Part shown: piece after piece, positions 53,555-62,625 of the stretch
Layout of the letters: the number at the start of each line of letters is the position of its first letter
How positions within the stretch are numbered: the first letter of the stretch is position 1
DNA from: Sediminibacterium soli
GTDB taxonomy: Bacteria; Bacteroidota; Bacteroidia; Chitinophagales; Chitinophagaceae
DNA: 64,000 nt
Direction of reading: 5' to 3'
NCBI RefSeq assembly: GCF_009939225.1
Contig: NZ_JAACJR010000005.1
Coordinates: forward strand, 2,387-66,386
Program-made: the position numbers and the translations under genes
Notes under the pieces: generated by a model
Database searches by the model: none
The model's input: the letters and a program-made list of their open reading frames with translations, nothing else
What the model was told of the DNA's origin: nothing

Positions 53555-53908
53555 TCAATGCGATTTTGCTTTTCGTTCGCTCTCTGCATTTTTCTCACGT
53601 GCCGAATAGGCATCCAGCGAGTCTATCAGCACTTTGAACTCCACGGGATGCGCTTCATAATATTTATAACTGCTGTAGAATTCATCGCGTGTAATGCCAT
53701 GCACGGTCAGTACCTGCGAGAACAGCCGGATATCTTCCTTTCTTTTTCTGGCGGTGGTATCTTTTACGGTGGTCACATTATACCATTCGCCGGCCTTGAT
53801 CATATCCCATACGATCAGCTTCATATCGTTCAGCGGAATATGCTTCTTTGCTTTCTTACCCGAGCAGGCCACCAGCAATACGCATACGCAATACAACACT
53901 GTTCTCAT
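53555..53908 (-). CDS. DUF4296 lipoprotein
   Basis: The 117-residue lipoprotein has a signal and lipobox LVAC15. A helical DUF4296 domain follows, with MKLIVWDMIKAGEWYN and SSYKYYEAHPVEFKVLIDSL. The C-terminal 20 residues are Lys/Glu-rich. Function is unknown, but the family is conserved after porD in Bacteroidota. It overlaps porD by 4 bp. Confidence 0.85.
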   Translation of the reverse strand: MRTVLYCVCVLLVACSGKKAKKHIPLNDMKLIVWDMIKAGEWYNVTTVKDTTARKRKEDIRLFSQVLTVHGITRDEFYSSYKYYEAHPVEFKVLIDSLDAYSAREKNAESERKAKSH

Positions 53909-54828
53909 CGCAACTCCTGTTTATAGCGTGATGCATTTACAATATCCAGCGTACCCAGTACCTCTACGGCCCTGGCTTTCTGCTCTGCCGTTCCTTTTTT
54001 GAAAATACCAACGATCTCCTGGTACTTGCCCTGCATAAAGAATTCTGCGATCATGGTATTGGCATTCTCTTTTGTAAATGCCTGTAACTGCGTCAGCGCC
54101 TGTAATACACCGGCACGTGCTTCGGCTTCCTTATCATACAGTTTATCGAGACCGTTTCTGTAATAAGTATAGTAAATATCGTGGATCAGGTTATAACGGG
54201 TATTGATCATATTCTCATTCAGCCAGTACCTGTTCCGCAATCCGTCAAATACACGCCAGCCGGAAATGCCTTTGCCTTCGGGCGCATTGGTGATGATGTT
54301 CTGCGCTTTCCTGAAATAGGCTTCTCCGCCCTTTGGCGAAAACGAATCGTAGTCCAGCGCCACGATCATATAGGCATAATACGCAAACAGCGCCGCTATA
54401 TTGGCTGCCGTGGCATCGGTTCCCTGAATGCGATTCTCGTTGAATTCAACCGGCTGGAACTCCTGGTATTTGAAACTGATATCAGGATCTACAAAATTGA
54501 CCAGCGCCGCCTGGTAAGAAGAATTGTATACCGGTCTTGCCACCTGCACGGTCAGGGTTCCACGGTACATATTGGCATCATCCGTGCTTTCGATATTCAG
54601 GATAAAACTGCAGTTGATCCGCTCGGCGGGCTGAAAATTATCGGCCGTCCAGCGGCGGTTGTTCAGCAGGTTGTTCAATTGCTGCTGCAGGGTTAAAAAC
54701 ACTTTCCGGTCGGTGTTTGACGTAACACGCTGCGCGATCACGCTCACTTTTGCCTGCAACTCCTGCGCTTCCGCCCTGCCGCAAAGCGCACAGGCTAACA
54801 CAGCCATCCATATGATCTTCCTAGGCAT
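53905..54828 (-). CDS. porD: Type IX secretion protein PorD (DUF4835)
   Basis: The 307-residue exported protein has a signal peptide (about 1-21). The DUF4835/PorD pattern is seen in LQAKVSVIAQRVTSNTDRKVF, NCSFILNI and YYAYMIVALDYDSFSPKGGE. PorD is one of the proteins needed for T9SS-dependent secretion; its exact role is unclear. ATG 54828 is inside the end of coaBC (8-bp overlap), so the genes are coupled. Confidence 0.9.
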   Translation of the reverse strand: MPRKIIWMAVLACALCGRAEAQELQAKVSVIAQRVTSNTDRKVFLTLQQQLNNLLNNRRWTADNFQPAERINCSFILNIESTDDANMYRGTLTVQVARPVYNSSYQAALVNFVDPDISFKYQEFQPVEFNENRIQGTDATAANIAALFAYYAYMIVALDYDSFSPKGGEAYFRKAQNIITNAPEGKGISGWRVFDGLRNRYWLNENMINTRYNLIHDIYYTYYRNGLDKLYDKEAEARAGVLQALTQLQAFTKENANTMIAEFFMQGKYQEIVGIFKKGTAEQKARAVEVLGTLDIVNASRYKQELR

Positions 54829-56014
54829 ATTGCTGAATGATAAATGAAACAATCTCATGGGCGATCTCTTTTTTTGAACGCAGACCGATCACGCGCTCCT
54901 CTCCCGATCTGCTGAGGACCGTCACCTGGTTGGTATCCGTTGCAAAACCCGCTCCTTTATCGCGGAGCGAATTGAGTACGATGGCATCGAGGTTCTTCGA
55001 CTGCAGTTTTTTCTGCGCGAATTCTTTTTCGTTATGGGTTTCGAGTGCAAAGCCGATCAGCAGCTGGCCGTCTTTTTTCCGCTGTCCCAGTGTTTTCAAT
55101 ATATCTGTTGTCTTCTTCAGCGTCAGTACCAGCTCACCCGATTCTTTCTTGATCTTTTCCGGCGCCTGGGTAACAGGACTGTAATCTGCCACTGCGGCCG
55201 ACATAACGGTTATTTCCGAATCATCAAACTCCCGCTCTGCGGCTGCCAGCATATCGGCGGCAGACACCACGTCGATCACACGGATACCTTCATACGCGGC
55301 GCGCTGCCGGGTGGGGCCGGTGACCAGCACCACATCTGCGCCCTGTTCGTACAAAGCTTCCGCGATGGCGAAACCCATTTTTCCCGAAGAATGGTTGCCC
55401 ACAAAACGAACAGGGTCTATTGCTTCATAGGTAGGGCCGGCGGTTACCAGCGCTTTCCTGCCTTTCAGTTTATCCGAGCGAAAAAAAAATGTGTTGAGGT
55501 AGGTGATGACCGCTTCGGGCTCGGCCATCCGGCCATCGCCGTACAGGCCGCTGGCAAGTTCTCCCCTGTTTACGGGAACAAGGTGGTTACCGTAGCCTTT
55601 GATCAGTTCTATGTTTCGCTGCGTGGCAGGATGGTGCCACATATCTTCATCCATTGCAGGAACCGCCACCACCGGGCAGGTGGCAGATAGGTAAACGGCC
55701 AGCAGCAGGTTATCGCATTGTCCATGCGCCATCTTAGCCAGGGTATTACAGCTAAGCGGCGCCATCACAAACACATCCGCCCACCTGCCCAGCATTACAT
55801 GGTTGGCCCATTCATCGCCTTCGGTCAGTTCTATCGTAACCCTGTTTTTGGAGAGAGTGGACAATACAAGCGGGGAAACAAAATCCTTTGCGGCGGGGGT
55901 CATCACCACCCTTACTTCCGCGCCCGCTTTCACCAGCAGGCGAACCAGCAGGATGCTTTTATAAGCAGCGATGCTGGCGGTGATGCCGATAAGGATTTTT
56001 TTGTCGTTTAGCAT
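54821..56014 (-). CDS. coaBC: Bifunctional CoaBC: phosphopantothenoylcysteine synthetase/decarboxylase
   Basis: The 397-residue protein has an N-terminal CoaC flavin decarboxylase domain (about 1-175), with GITASIAAYKS, WANHVMLGRWADVFVMAP and PAMDEDMW. The C-terminal CoaB synthetase domain (about 180-397) has VTAGPTYEAIDPVRFVGN, MSAAVADYSP and KIKKES. It makes 4'-phosphopantetheine in CoA synthesis. It sits in the bamD-rpoZ-coaBC-porD cluster. Confidence 0.96.
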   Translation of the reverse strand: MLNDKKILIGITASIAAYKSILLVRLLVKAGAEVRVVMTPAAKDFVSPLVLSTLSKNRVTIELTEGDEWANHVMLGRWADVFVMAPLSCNTLAKMAHGQCDNLLLAVYLSATCPVVAVPAMDEDMWHHPATQRNIELIKGYGNHLVPVNRGELASGLYGDGRMAEPEAVITYLNTFFFRSDKLKGRKALVTAGPTYEAIDPVRFVGNHSSGKMGFAIAEALYEQGADVVLVTGPTRQRAAYEGIRVIDVVSAADMLAAAEREFDDSEITVMSAAVADYSPVTQAPEKIKKESGELVLTLKKTTDILKTLGQRKKDGQLLIGFALETHNEKEFAQKKLQSKNLDAIVLNSLRDKGAGFATDTNQVTVLSRSGEERVIGLRSKKEIAHEIVSFIIQQYA

Positions 56015-56025
56015 ACTGTGAGCGT

Positions 56026-56070
56026 GAGGTCTGAGACCTGAGAGAATGTATCCGCATACCTCAGGTCTGC
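56026..56070. repeat. Palindromic GAGGTCTGAGACCTGAG element
   Basis: GAGGTCTGAGACCTGAG (56026-56042) contains the palindrome AGGTCT-G-AGACCT; ACCTCAGGTCTGC (56058-56070) is an inverted copy. A similar GAGGTGTGAGACCTGAGG lies at about 43330-43347. Confidence 0.55.
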
Positions 56071-56094
56071 GGTATTGCCGCAGATAAAATTAAC

Positions 56095-56123
56095 AAAAAA
56101 CGACAGCAATGTTGCTGTCGTTT
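56095..56123 (-). terminator. Terminator of rpoZ
   Basis: An 11-bp stem, AAACGACAGCA with TGCTGTCGTTT (56098-56123), is followed on the minus strand by a run of T residues. It lies between rpoZ and coaBC, so coaBC likely depends on read-through or its own promoter. Confidence 0.82.
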
Positions 56124-56146
56124 CTATGATTTGAGAAAGCTTTTGC

Positions 56147-56491
56147 TTATCTGAACAGGTCGTTATCGTTGTTCTTCCTGTGGTACACCTTGGCCTCCAT
56201 GAATTCCTGGGTGGCAAGGATAGCAGGGTTTGGCATTTTCTCGTAGGCCCTTGATATCTCGATCTGCTCTTTGTTCTCGTGGATCTCTTCCAGGCTGTCG
56301 GTGTGGCTGGCAAACTCTTCGAGTTTGTTGTGCAGTTCTTCCCGCAGGGAAATATTGATCTGGTTAGCTCTCCTGGCAATGATCGCAATAGACTCATACA
56401 GATTGCCTGTTTTAGCCTTAATATCAACCAGGCTTTTGGTTTCCACCACGCTGGCGGTATTGGCGCTAAGCTGCCTTCTTAGTTTGCTCAT
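56147..56491 (-). CDS. rpoZ: RNA polymerase subunit omega
   Basis: The 114-residue protein has the omega core: TGNLYESIAIIARRANQI near residues 28-45, then REELHNKLEEFAS. The C-terminal part is an extension with EAKVYHRKNNDNDLFR. Omega helps RNA polymerase assembly. Its start lies inside the end of bamD (26-bp overlap), so it is translated after it. Confidence 0.9.
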   Translation of the reverse strand: MSKLRRQLSANTASVVETKSLVDIKAKTGNLYESIAIIARRANQINISLREELHNKLEEFASHTDSLEEIHENKEQIEISRAYEKMPNPAILATQEFMEAKVYHRKNNDNDLFR

Positions 56492-57287
56492 TCTTCAGGT
56501 TTTTTAAAATATTAACGGTTTCTGTTTTGTACTTGTTCACTTCTTCGAGGTATTTGCTTTCGGCAAACCGCTCTGTAAAATCGTTGCACTCGCTCACTAC
56601 CTTTTCATAACGTTCCACCTGTTTTTCTGCCAGGCTCATTCCCGCGTAGCGGTAGTACGATTTGATCACCTGCAGTTTGTATTCATCTGCTTTCTTGGAA
56701 TCGGGGAAATTCTCCGAAACGGTTCCGAAAGCGATGGCTGCCGCCTTGTAAAAACCCAGGTTATAATACAACTCCGCGCTTTTGTATTCTTTCGTTTCCA
56801 GTTTGGCGCGGCACAGGTCAATGATATTGGCCGCCTCTGCCGATCTTGCCGAATTGGGATGCGTGTTGATAAAAGCCTGCATCAGCTGCATGGTCTTATT
56901 CGTATTCGTCTGGTCAAGCTCCACTTTGGGCGACTGTTTGTAATAACAGAACGCACGCATATAATCGCATTCCTCGTTGCGCACGCTGGTGGGGAAATTC
57001 TCCACAAAGCTTTTGAACAGGTTCTCCGCGTTGGCATAGTCCTTCTGGTAATAGTAGGAATACGCCAGTTTGTAATACATATCCTCGTAGCGGGTGGTAC
57101 CTTTTACATACGGGAATATGTCTTCGAACAACTGCTGCGCATACACGTATTTCTTGTTGGCATAGTATTGCTCCGCCATTTTGTACTTGTACTCGTAATC
57201 CTTACTCTTCATGATCCTGCCAAATTTATTGGCGCAGGAAGAAGCCGCAACAGACAGTACTACCAGAAACAGAGCGATCCTATTCAT
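56466..57287 (-). CDS. bamD: Outer-membrane assembly lipoprotein BamD
   Basis: The 273-residue lipoprotein has a signal and lipobox VAASSC18. Five tetratricopeptide repeats follow, for example YKYKMAEQYYANKKYVYAQQL, MYYKLAYSYYYQKDYANAEN and ELYYNLGFYKAAAIAFG. BamD works with BamA to insert outer-membrane proteins. It is the first gene of the bamD-rpoZ-coaBC-porD-DUF4296 run. Confidence 0.93.
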   Translation of the reverse strand: MNRIALFLVVLSVAASSCANKFGRIMKSKDYEYKYKMAEQYYANKKYVYAQQLFEDIFPYVKGTTRYEDMYYKLAYSYYYQKDYANAENLFKSFVENFPTSVRNEECDYMRAFCYYKQSPKVELDQTNTNKTMQLMQAFINTHPNSARSAEAANIIDLCRAKLETKEYKSAELYYNLGFYKAAAIAFGTVSENFPDSKKADEYKLQVIKSYYRYAGMSLAEKQVERYEKVVSECNDFTERFAESKYLEEVNKYKTETVNILKNLKNEQTKKAA

Positions 57288-57370
57288 ACAAGGGGGCGAA
57301 ATTAGTTAATTGCGGGCAATTTATGCATATCCGCTTGCCCGATTCGTTAAGAAATCGCAAAAAGGGGCAG

Positions 57371-57493
57371 GATTCCCGGATTAGTGGATGGTGGATTAGC
57401 GGATTAGAGAACTGAATGACCATCCGGCACCAGGAACCCGACGACAAATCCACCATCCACAAATCCGCTAATCCGGAATCCGTTAGTCCGCTA
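57371..57493. repeat. Large inverted GGATTAGCGGATTAG word repeat
   Basis: The arm at about 57371-57406 has GATTCCCGGATTAGTGGATGG and TGGATTAGCGGATTAG. The inverted arm at about 57450-57490 has CCACCATCCAC, AAATCCGCTAATCCGGAATCC. Together they could form a long imperfect hairpin in the 270-bp bamD-rpsA gap, which otherwise holds only the rpsA terminator. Confidence 0.7.
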
Positions 57494-57510
57494 AATCGTT
57501 CCCAAAAACA

Positions 57511-57539
57511 AAGCCACCCTGCATAACACAGGGTGGCTT
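57511..57539 (-). terminator. Terminator of rpsA
   Basis: A perfect 11-bp stem, AAGCCACCCTG (57511-57521) with CAGGGTGGCTT (57529-57539), is followed on the minus strand by TGTTTTTGGG. It lies 19 bp past the rpsA stop. Confidence 0.88.
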
Positions 57540-57557
57540 CTGTATAGATAATAATGC

Positions 57558-59450
57558 TTATTTATTATCGTTTTCTCCTTCCTGGAGCTTGGCTTTGATC
57601 TCGGCCAGGGCACCCAGGTCGCCAAGGGTGGTTTTTTCAACCTTGGACTGGATATTCTTCACTGCTTTACGCGTGCTTTCGGATTCAGCTTTCTGCTCTT
57701 TCTTGGCAGCTTCGCGGGTTTCCGCTTCATGCTGTTCCCAGATACGGGCATGGCTCAATACGATGCGTTTTTCATTGCGGTCGAATTCGATCACCATGAA
57801 CTGTGCAGTTTCGTCGGCCTGTACCTGTTTGCCGTCTTCCTTGTTCAGGTGGCGGTTAGGTGCAAAACCTTCGAGGCCGTAGGGCAACTGTACGATCGCG
57901 CCTTTTTCATCCTTGCGGATAACGGTGCCTTCGTGGAGGGTACCGATTGCAAAGGTATCTTCCAGGGCATTCCAGGGATCTTCTTCCAGTTGTTTGTGGC
58001 CTAACTGCAGTTTGCGGTTTTCTTTATCGATGCTCAGGATCATCACGTCGATCTGCTCGCCAACTTTTGTATAATCGGTGGGGTGGTTGAAGCGCTTCAG
58101 CCAGCTCAGGTCGCTGATATGGATCATACCACCGATGCCTGGTTCGAGTTCTACGAATACACCGTACGGCGTGATGTTTTTCACCAGGCCTTTGTGTTTG
58201 CTGCCTTCGGGGAATTTGGTCTCGATGGTGCTCCAAGGGTCCTGTGTCATCTGTTTGATGCTCAGGCTCATTTTACGTGCATCTTTATCAAGGGTAACCA
58301 CTTTGGCTTCGTATTCATCGCCCAGCTTGAAGAATTCCTTCGCGTTGATCGGCGTATTGGCCCAGGTGATTTCTGATACGTGCACCAGACCTTCCACACC
58401 AGGCTGTATTTCGAGGAACGCACCGTAGTCTTCGATGTTCACCACTTTGCCTTTCACTACAGAACCTTCTGACAGACCTTCAGGCAGCACATCCCATGGA
58501 TGCGGGGTCAGCTGTTTCAGACCCAGGCTGATACGTTTTTTGTCGTCGTCGAAATCCAGTACCACCACGTTCAGTTTCTGGTCCAGCTTCACCACTTCGC
58601 TTGGGTGAGAGATACGTCCCCATGAAATATCGGTGATGTACAGCAGGCCGTCCAGACCACCGAGGTCCATGAACGCACCGAAATCGGTGATGTTCTTCAC
58701 CACACCTTCCAGTACCTGGCCTTTCTCGAGTTTGCTCATGATCTCTGCACGCTGTGCTTCGATATCGCTTTCGATAAGGGCTTTGTGGGATACTACGGCG
58801 TTCTTGATGGCTTCGTTGATCTTCACCACTTTGAATTCCATGGTCTTTCCTACAAACTGGTCGTAGTCTGTAACAGGCTTCACGTCGATCTGGGAACCGG
58901 GCAGGAAGGTTTCCATGCCGAATACGTCCACGATCAGGCCGCCTTTTGTTTTGCTGGTAACGGTACCGGTGATAACCTCCCCGGTTTTGTGTACTTCCAC
59001 GATCCTCTCCCATGCACGGAAAATACGGGCAGATTTGCGGCTGAGGTGCAGGTTGCCATTGCGGTCTTCTTTCTCAACAACCATCACTTCCACTTCGTCG
59101 CCGATCTTCAGACCGGGAACATCACGGAATTCGTTCAGTGAAACCAGGCCGTCGCTTTTGAAACCGATGTTCACCACCACGTCTGTTTTCGTCATGGCCA
59201 CCACACCGCCTCTCACGATCTCGCCGTCTTCGATCTGAACAAATGTACCGTCGTACACTTTGTCGTATTTCTCTCTTTCTGAAGCTGCATAATGACTTAC
59301 GTTACGTTTGTCGATGCTCCAGTCGAAATCATCATGTGCTGTTTCCACAGCTACAGGTGCATTTGTTGTCGCAGTAGCAACTTCAGGTGCTGTTTCAGCG
59401 CCCGTGTTGTCCTGTGCATCTGCGTTTAGTTGTTTGTTAATGAGATTCAT
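57558..59450 (-). CDS. rpsA: 30S ribosomal protein S1
   Basis: The 630-residue protein has an acidic N-terminal region (about 1-50) and six S1 OB-fold repeats, for example GVVAMTKTDVVVNIGFKSDG, VVKNITDFGAFMDLGG and LVKNITPYGVFVELEPG. S1 binds mRNA at the small subunit and is important where Shine-Dalgarno signals are weak, as here. ATG 59450 (MNLINKQLNAD) is used; a 36-codon upstream extension runs through the leader. The N-terminal extension is longer than in E. coli S1. Confidence 0.96.
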   Translation of the reverse strand: MNLINKQLNADAQDNTGAETAPEVATATTNAPVAVETAHDDFDWSIDKRNVSHYAASEREKYDKVYDGTFVQIEDGEIVRGGVVAMTKTDVVVNIGFKSDGLVSLNEFRDVPGLKIGDEVEVMVVEKEDRNGNLHLSRKSARIFRAWERIVEVHKTGEVITGTVTSKTKGGLIVDVFGMETFLPGSQIDVKPVTDYDQFVGKTMEFKVVKINEAIKNAVVSHKALIESDIEAQRAEIMSKLEKGQVLEGVVKNITDFGAFMDLGGLDGLLYITDISWGRISHPSEVVKLDQKLNVVVLDFDDDKKRISLGLKQLTPHPWDVLPEGLSEGSVVKGKVVNIEDYGAFLEIQPGVEGLVHVSEITWANTPINAKEFFKLGDEYEAKVVTLDKDARKMSLSIKQMTQDPWSTIETKFPEGSKHKGLVKNITPYGVFVELEPGIGGMIHISDLSWLKRFNHPTDYTKVGEQIDVMILSIDKENRKLQLGHKQLEEDPWNALEDTFAIGTLHEGTVIRKDEKGAIVQLPYGLEGFAPNRHLNKEDGKQVQADETAQFMVIEFDRNEKRIVLSHARIWEQHEAETREAAKKEQKAESESTRKAVKNIQSKVEKTTLGDLGALAEIKAKLQEGENDNK

Positions 59451-59648
59451 AAAATACCCGACGGTTTTAAATCGGGGGAGCAAAGGTAGGGAATATTGAG
59501 CAGGGGAACAAGGAATAGCGAATACCGAAGTCGAATTTTGTAATTGAAAACCAACCACTTATGAGTAATCCCGGTAAAATCTGCGAATCTGCGGCAGAAA
59601 ATTCCGATAACCCGGGCTCCCGATACAATCTGTTCTTATTTTGCGGCT

Positions 59649-60458
59649 ATGCAAGTATCCATTTTATACCTGGTGTCTTTTCTGCTGCTTTCCTTCGGCA
59701 TAAAAGACCATACTGCTTCCAGGCAGCACCCGCCACAACCGGAAAAAAGCTGGGTCAGTTTATTCAACGGAAAGGATATCAACGACTGGTTTGTGAAGAT
59801 ACAGCACCATGAAACGGGTGATAATTACGGAAACACGTTTCGTGTGGAAGACGGGATACTGAAAGTTCGCTACGACCGGTACGATTCATTTAACAACCGG
59901 TTCGGACACCTGTATTACAAAAAGCCTTTCGCTTACTACCATCTGAAATTCGAATACCGCTTTGTTCCCGAATGGAGAAAGGATGCGCCTTCCTATACGG
60001 AACTCAACAGCGGGGTGATGTTCCATTCGCAGGATCCGCGGACGATGCCGAAAGAGCAGGACTGGCCGATATCGATAGAAATGCAATTGCTGGCAGGACT
60101 GAAAGACGGCAAACCGAGACCCACCGGCAATATGTGTTCGCCCGGAACCCATATCGTGTACCAGGGAAAACTGGATACCAGGCATTGCATCAATTCTGTT
60201 TCCAAAACCTATCCCGCCGACTATGGCTGGATAAAAGCGGAACTCGTTGTACTGGGTGATTCACTGATCACGCATATCATCAACGGCGATACCGTACTGC
60301 AATATTCCAAACCCCAGATCGGCGGCGATGTGGTGAACCGCAACGACCCCAAACAGAAGCCCGATGGAAAATTACTCAGCAGCGGCTTTATCGCGCTTCA
60401 GAGCGAAGGACAGCCGGTGGATTTCAGGAATATCAGGATTAGGGAATTAAGGAAATAG
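59649..60458 (+). CDS. DUF1080 domain protein (3-keto-disaccharide hydrolase family)
   Basis: The 269-residue exported protein has a signal peptide (about 1-18). A concanavalin-like DUF1080 domain follows, with SLFNGKDINDWFVKI near residues 37-51, YHLKFEYRF, SGVMFHSQDP and LSSGFIALQSEGQPVDFRNI. Family members act on 3-keto-glycosides. It may work with the downstream uronate genes, but this is only proximity. Confidence 0.9.
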   Translation: MQVSILYLVSFLLLSFGIKDHTASRQHPPQPEKSWVSLFNGKDINDWFVKIQHHETGDNYGNTFRVEDGILKVRYDRYDSFNNRFGHLYYKKPFAYYHLKFEYRFVPEWRKDAPSYTELNSGVMFHSQDPRTMPKEQDWPISIEMQLLAGLKDGKPRPTGNMCSPGTHIVYQGKLDTRHCINSVSKTYPADYGWIKAELVVLGDSLITHIINGDTVLQYSKPQIGGDVVNRNDPKQKPDGKLLSSGFIALQSEGQPVDFRNIRIRELRK

Positions 60459-60515
60459 AGAACAGATGAGCAGGGAATACCGAACAGATGAACAAGGAAT
60501 ATCGAACAGATGATC
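60457..60515. repeat. GAACAGATGAACAAGGAATATC tandem word repeat
   Basis: Words of the type GAACAGATGAGCAGGGAATACC and GAACAGATGAACAAGGAATATC are repeated two to three times directly after the DUF1080 stop. The same words recur at 61191-61305 in both orientations. Confidence 0.65.
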
Positions 60516-60551
60516 GGATTGTGAGGGGGTGCTGATGGTTGGGCAACAGAC

Positions 60552-61130
60552 TTAACTGATCCAGGCACAGTATTGTTTGATGGGTTTCCATTGGCTGTTT
60601 TCCTTTTTGTAAAGGGTCAGATCACCTTCGCCGCAGAGCATACCGCAGTTGTATTCGGAATAAAAAAGACAGTAGGTATCGTTCCGCAGAAAAACAGGCA
60701 TCGAAAACCCGTGTACACCGGAACCGATGCGGTTATAGAAATACATCCAATCTTTACCTCCCCTCTCAAAAACGGCCTGGATACTGTCGCTGCGCAGGAC
60801 CCTGGTGTTTGGTATCAACTTCTCCGGCCATTTTTGCAGGGAAGGATATTGCCGGTCACGCAAATAACTCAGTTCTTCCTTCGTATAGAAATTTGTATCG
60901 GCCAATACCTCTTTCAGGCAGCCATCGCCGGTAAGTAAGCTCGGGGCGTCCGACAGGATCAGACCGGCTCCATTCAGCCGCCGGTGCGCCACCTGCTGCA
61001 GAAAATCAATACAGGCAGCCAGGTAGGAGGCACTGTCCTTTTTCGCTGTCGGTGGCATATTACTGCCACCTGTTTGTCTGCAGGACAGTACCGTAATCAG
61101 CAAAACCGGCAGGAACAGCGATTTTCGCAT
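60552..61130 (-). CDS. Small lipoprotein, function unknown
   Basis: The 192-residue product has a lipoprotein signal (TVLSC17). The rest is a soluble domain with YLAACIDFLQQVAHRRLNG, DWMYFYNRIGSG, and a cysteine-containing CLFYSEYNCGMLCGEGD segment. No named domain is recognised. It is flanked by repeat DNA on both sides and stands alone. Confidence 0.65.
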   Translation of the reverse strand: MRKSLFLPVLLITVLSCRQTGGSNMPPTAKKDSASYLAACIDFLQQVAHRRLNGAGLILSDAPSLLTGDGCLKEVLADTNFYTKEELSYLRDRQYPSLQKWPEKLIPNTRVLRSDSIQAVFERGGKDWMYFYNRIGSGVHGFSMPVFLRNDTYCLFYSEYNCGMLCGEGDLTLYKKENSQWKPIKQYCAWIS

Positions 61131-61190
61131 AGGTGTTTTTCATACAGATGCCGCCGGAGACCTTTTTACACAAAACAACCCGTGGGAATA

Positions 61191-61305
61191 TCCAATATCG
61201 AACAGATGAACAAGGAATATCGAATGATGAAATAGAATGTCGACCTCAAAACTCCGATCGATATTCATTATTCCTTGTTCATCTGTTCGATATTCCCTTC
61301 TCCTC
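61191..61305. repeat. AACAAGGAATATCGAACAG repeat with inverted arm
   Basis: The direct arm (about 61191-61232) reads CAATATCGAACAGATGAACAAGG and AATATCGAATGATGAAATAG. The inverted arm (about 61255-61305) reads CGATATTCATTATTCCTTG and TTCATCTGTTCGATATTCC. The arms are complementary over most of their length, so a long hairpin is possible. Confidence 0.7.
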
Positions 61306-61308
61306 TGT

Positions 61309-62472
61309 TCAACTCCCTCTCACAATCCCCATCTCCAGCCCTCTCAGTTCTGCAAGCCCCCTGAGTCTTCCGATAGCGCTGTAGCCGGGGTAGGTTGTTT
61401 TTTTCAGGTCATCGAGCATCTGGTGACCGTGGTCGGGACGCATGGGAACGGAAACACTGCGGCGGCGGCTCATGCGTACGATCTCTTTGATCACGGCATA
61501 CATATCCACATCACCGTCGAGATGGTCGGCTTCGAAGAAATTGCCCTCTGCATCCCGCTTGGTGCTGCGCAGGTGGATGAAATGAATATGATCGCCCAGT
61601 CGCTGAATGATCCCTGTCAGGTCGTTATCGCTTCGAACGCCCAGCGAACCGGTGCAGTAGCATAACCCGTTTGCCGGCGAAGGTGCACAGTCGATGATCT
61701 CCTTTGCATCCTGCTCGGTGCTCATGATACGGGGCAGACCCAGCACGGAATACGGCGGGTCGTCGGGGTGAATCGCCATCTTCAGTCCGCCTGCTTCCGC
61801 AACAGGCACCACCTGCTGCAGGAAATAAAAAAGATGCTGTTTCAGTCTGGCGGTATCGATGCCTTCGTAATTTTTCAGTGCGGCATGTATCTGCTCTGCC
61901 GTAAACTGTTCCTTACTGCCGGGTAAGCCCAGCAATGCGTTTTTGAACAGGGTATCTTTTTCCTGCTGCGGCATCTGACCAAACCGAAGGGTGGCTTTTT
62001 CGATCTCGTCTTTGCTGTAATCCTTTTCCGCACCCGGTCGCTTCAGCAAAAAAAGATCGAAAGCCACAAACGCAGCCCGCTCGTAAAAAAGCGCTTTGCT
62101 GCCGTCGGGCATTTCGTAGTTCACATCGGTACGCACCCAGTCGAGAACAGGCATGAAATTGTAGGTCACCACTTTCAGTCCGCAGGCGGCCAGGTTGAGC
62201 AGACTGGTCTTGTAATTATCGATATGCTGCAGGTAATTACCCGACTGGCGTTTGATGTCTTCACTTACCGGCAGACTTTCGATCACGGTCCATGTCAGAC
62301 CGGCGGCTTCGATCACCGATTTGCGTTTGTTGATCTCTTCCACTGTCCACACCTCTCCCACGGGAATATGATGCAGTGCGGTTACAACGCCCGCGCAGCC
62401 CGCCTGTCGTATGTCTGCCAGACTCACCGGGTCATCCGGACCGAACCAGCGCATGGTTTGATGCATTAACAT
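61309..62472 (-). CDS. uxuA: Mannonate dehydratase
   Basis: The protein (387 residues from ATG 62472) converts D-mannonate to 2-keto-3-deoxygluconate in uronate breakdown. It has the TIM-barrel pattern with [29 protein letters not shown], the metal-binding [18 protein letters not shown], and [11 protein letters not shown]. An in-frame ATG at 62514 would add 14 residues; the shorter form matches the usual start. The adjacent symporter (62626) may bring in the sugar acid. Confidence 0.95.
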   Translation of the reverse strand: MLMHQTMRWFGPDDPVSLADIRQAGCAGVVTALHHIPVGEVWTVEEINKRKSVIEAAGLTWTVIESLPVSEDIKRQSGNYLQHIDNYKTSLLNLAACGLKVVTYNFMPVLDWVRTDVNYEMPDGSKALFYERAAFVAFDLFLLKRPGAEKDYSKDEIEKATLRFGQMPQQEKDTLFKNALLGLPGSKEQFTAEQIHAALKNYEGIDTARLKQHLFYFLQQVVPVAEAGGLKMAIHPDDPPYSVLGLPRIMSTEQDAKEIIDCAPSPANGLCYCTGSLGVRSDNDLTGIIQRLGDHIHFIHLRSTKRDAEGNFFEADHLDGDVDMYAVIKEIVRMSRRRSVSVPMRPDHGHQMLDDLKKTTYPGYSAIGRLRGLAELRGLEMGIVRGS

Positions 62473-62625
62473 AGGTATGGTTGAATTGGTAAAAGTTGAT
62501 GGGTTGTTTGACATATTGAATAGTCAGGGGGAAATGGAAGACTGATTGCTGAAACGGATTGTTCATCGGAAAATCAATGACCAATGAAACATGTCAACCA
62601 GCCAATATTCCCTTTCCCCGGCAGG

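Noticed and set aside
52751-53926. 391-codon plus-strand frame opposite the CoA-transferase A subunit
   Set aside because: It is antisense to an enzyme gene with clear motifs and starts within repeat DNA.
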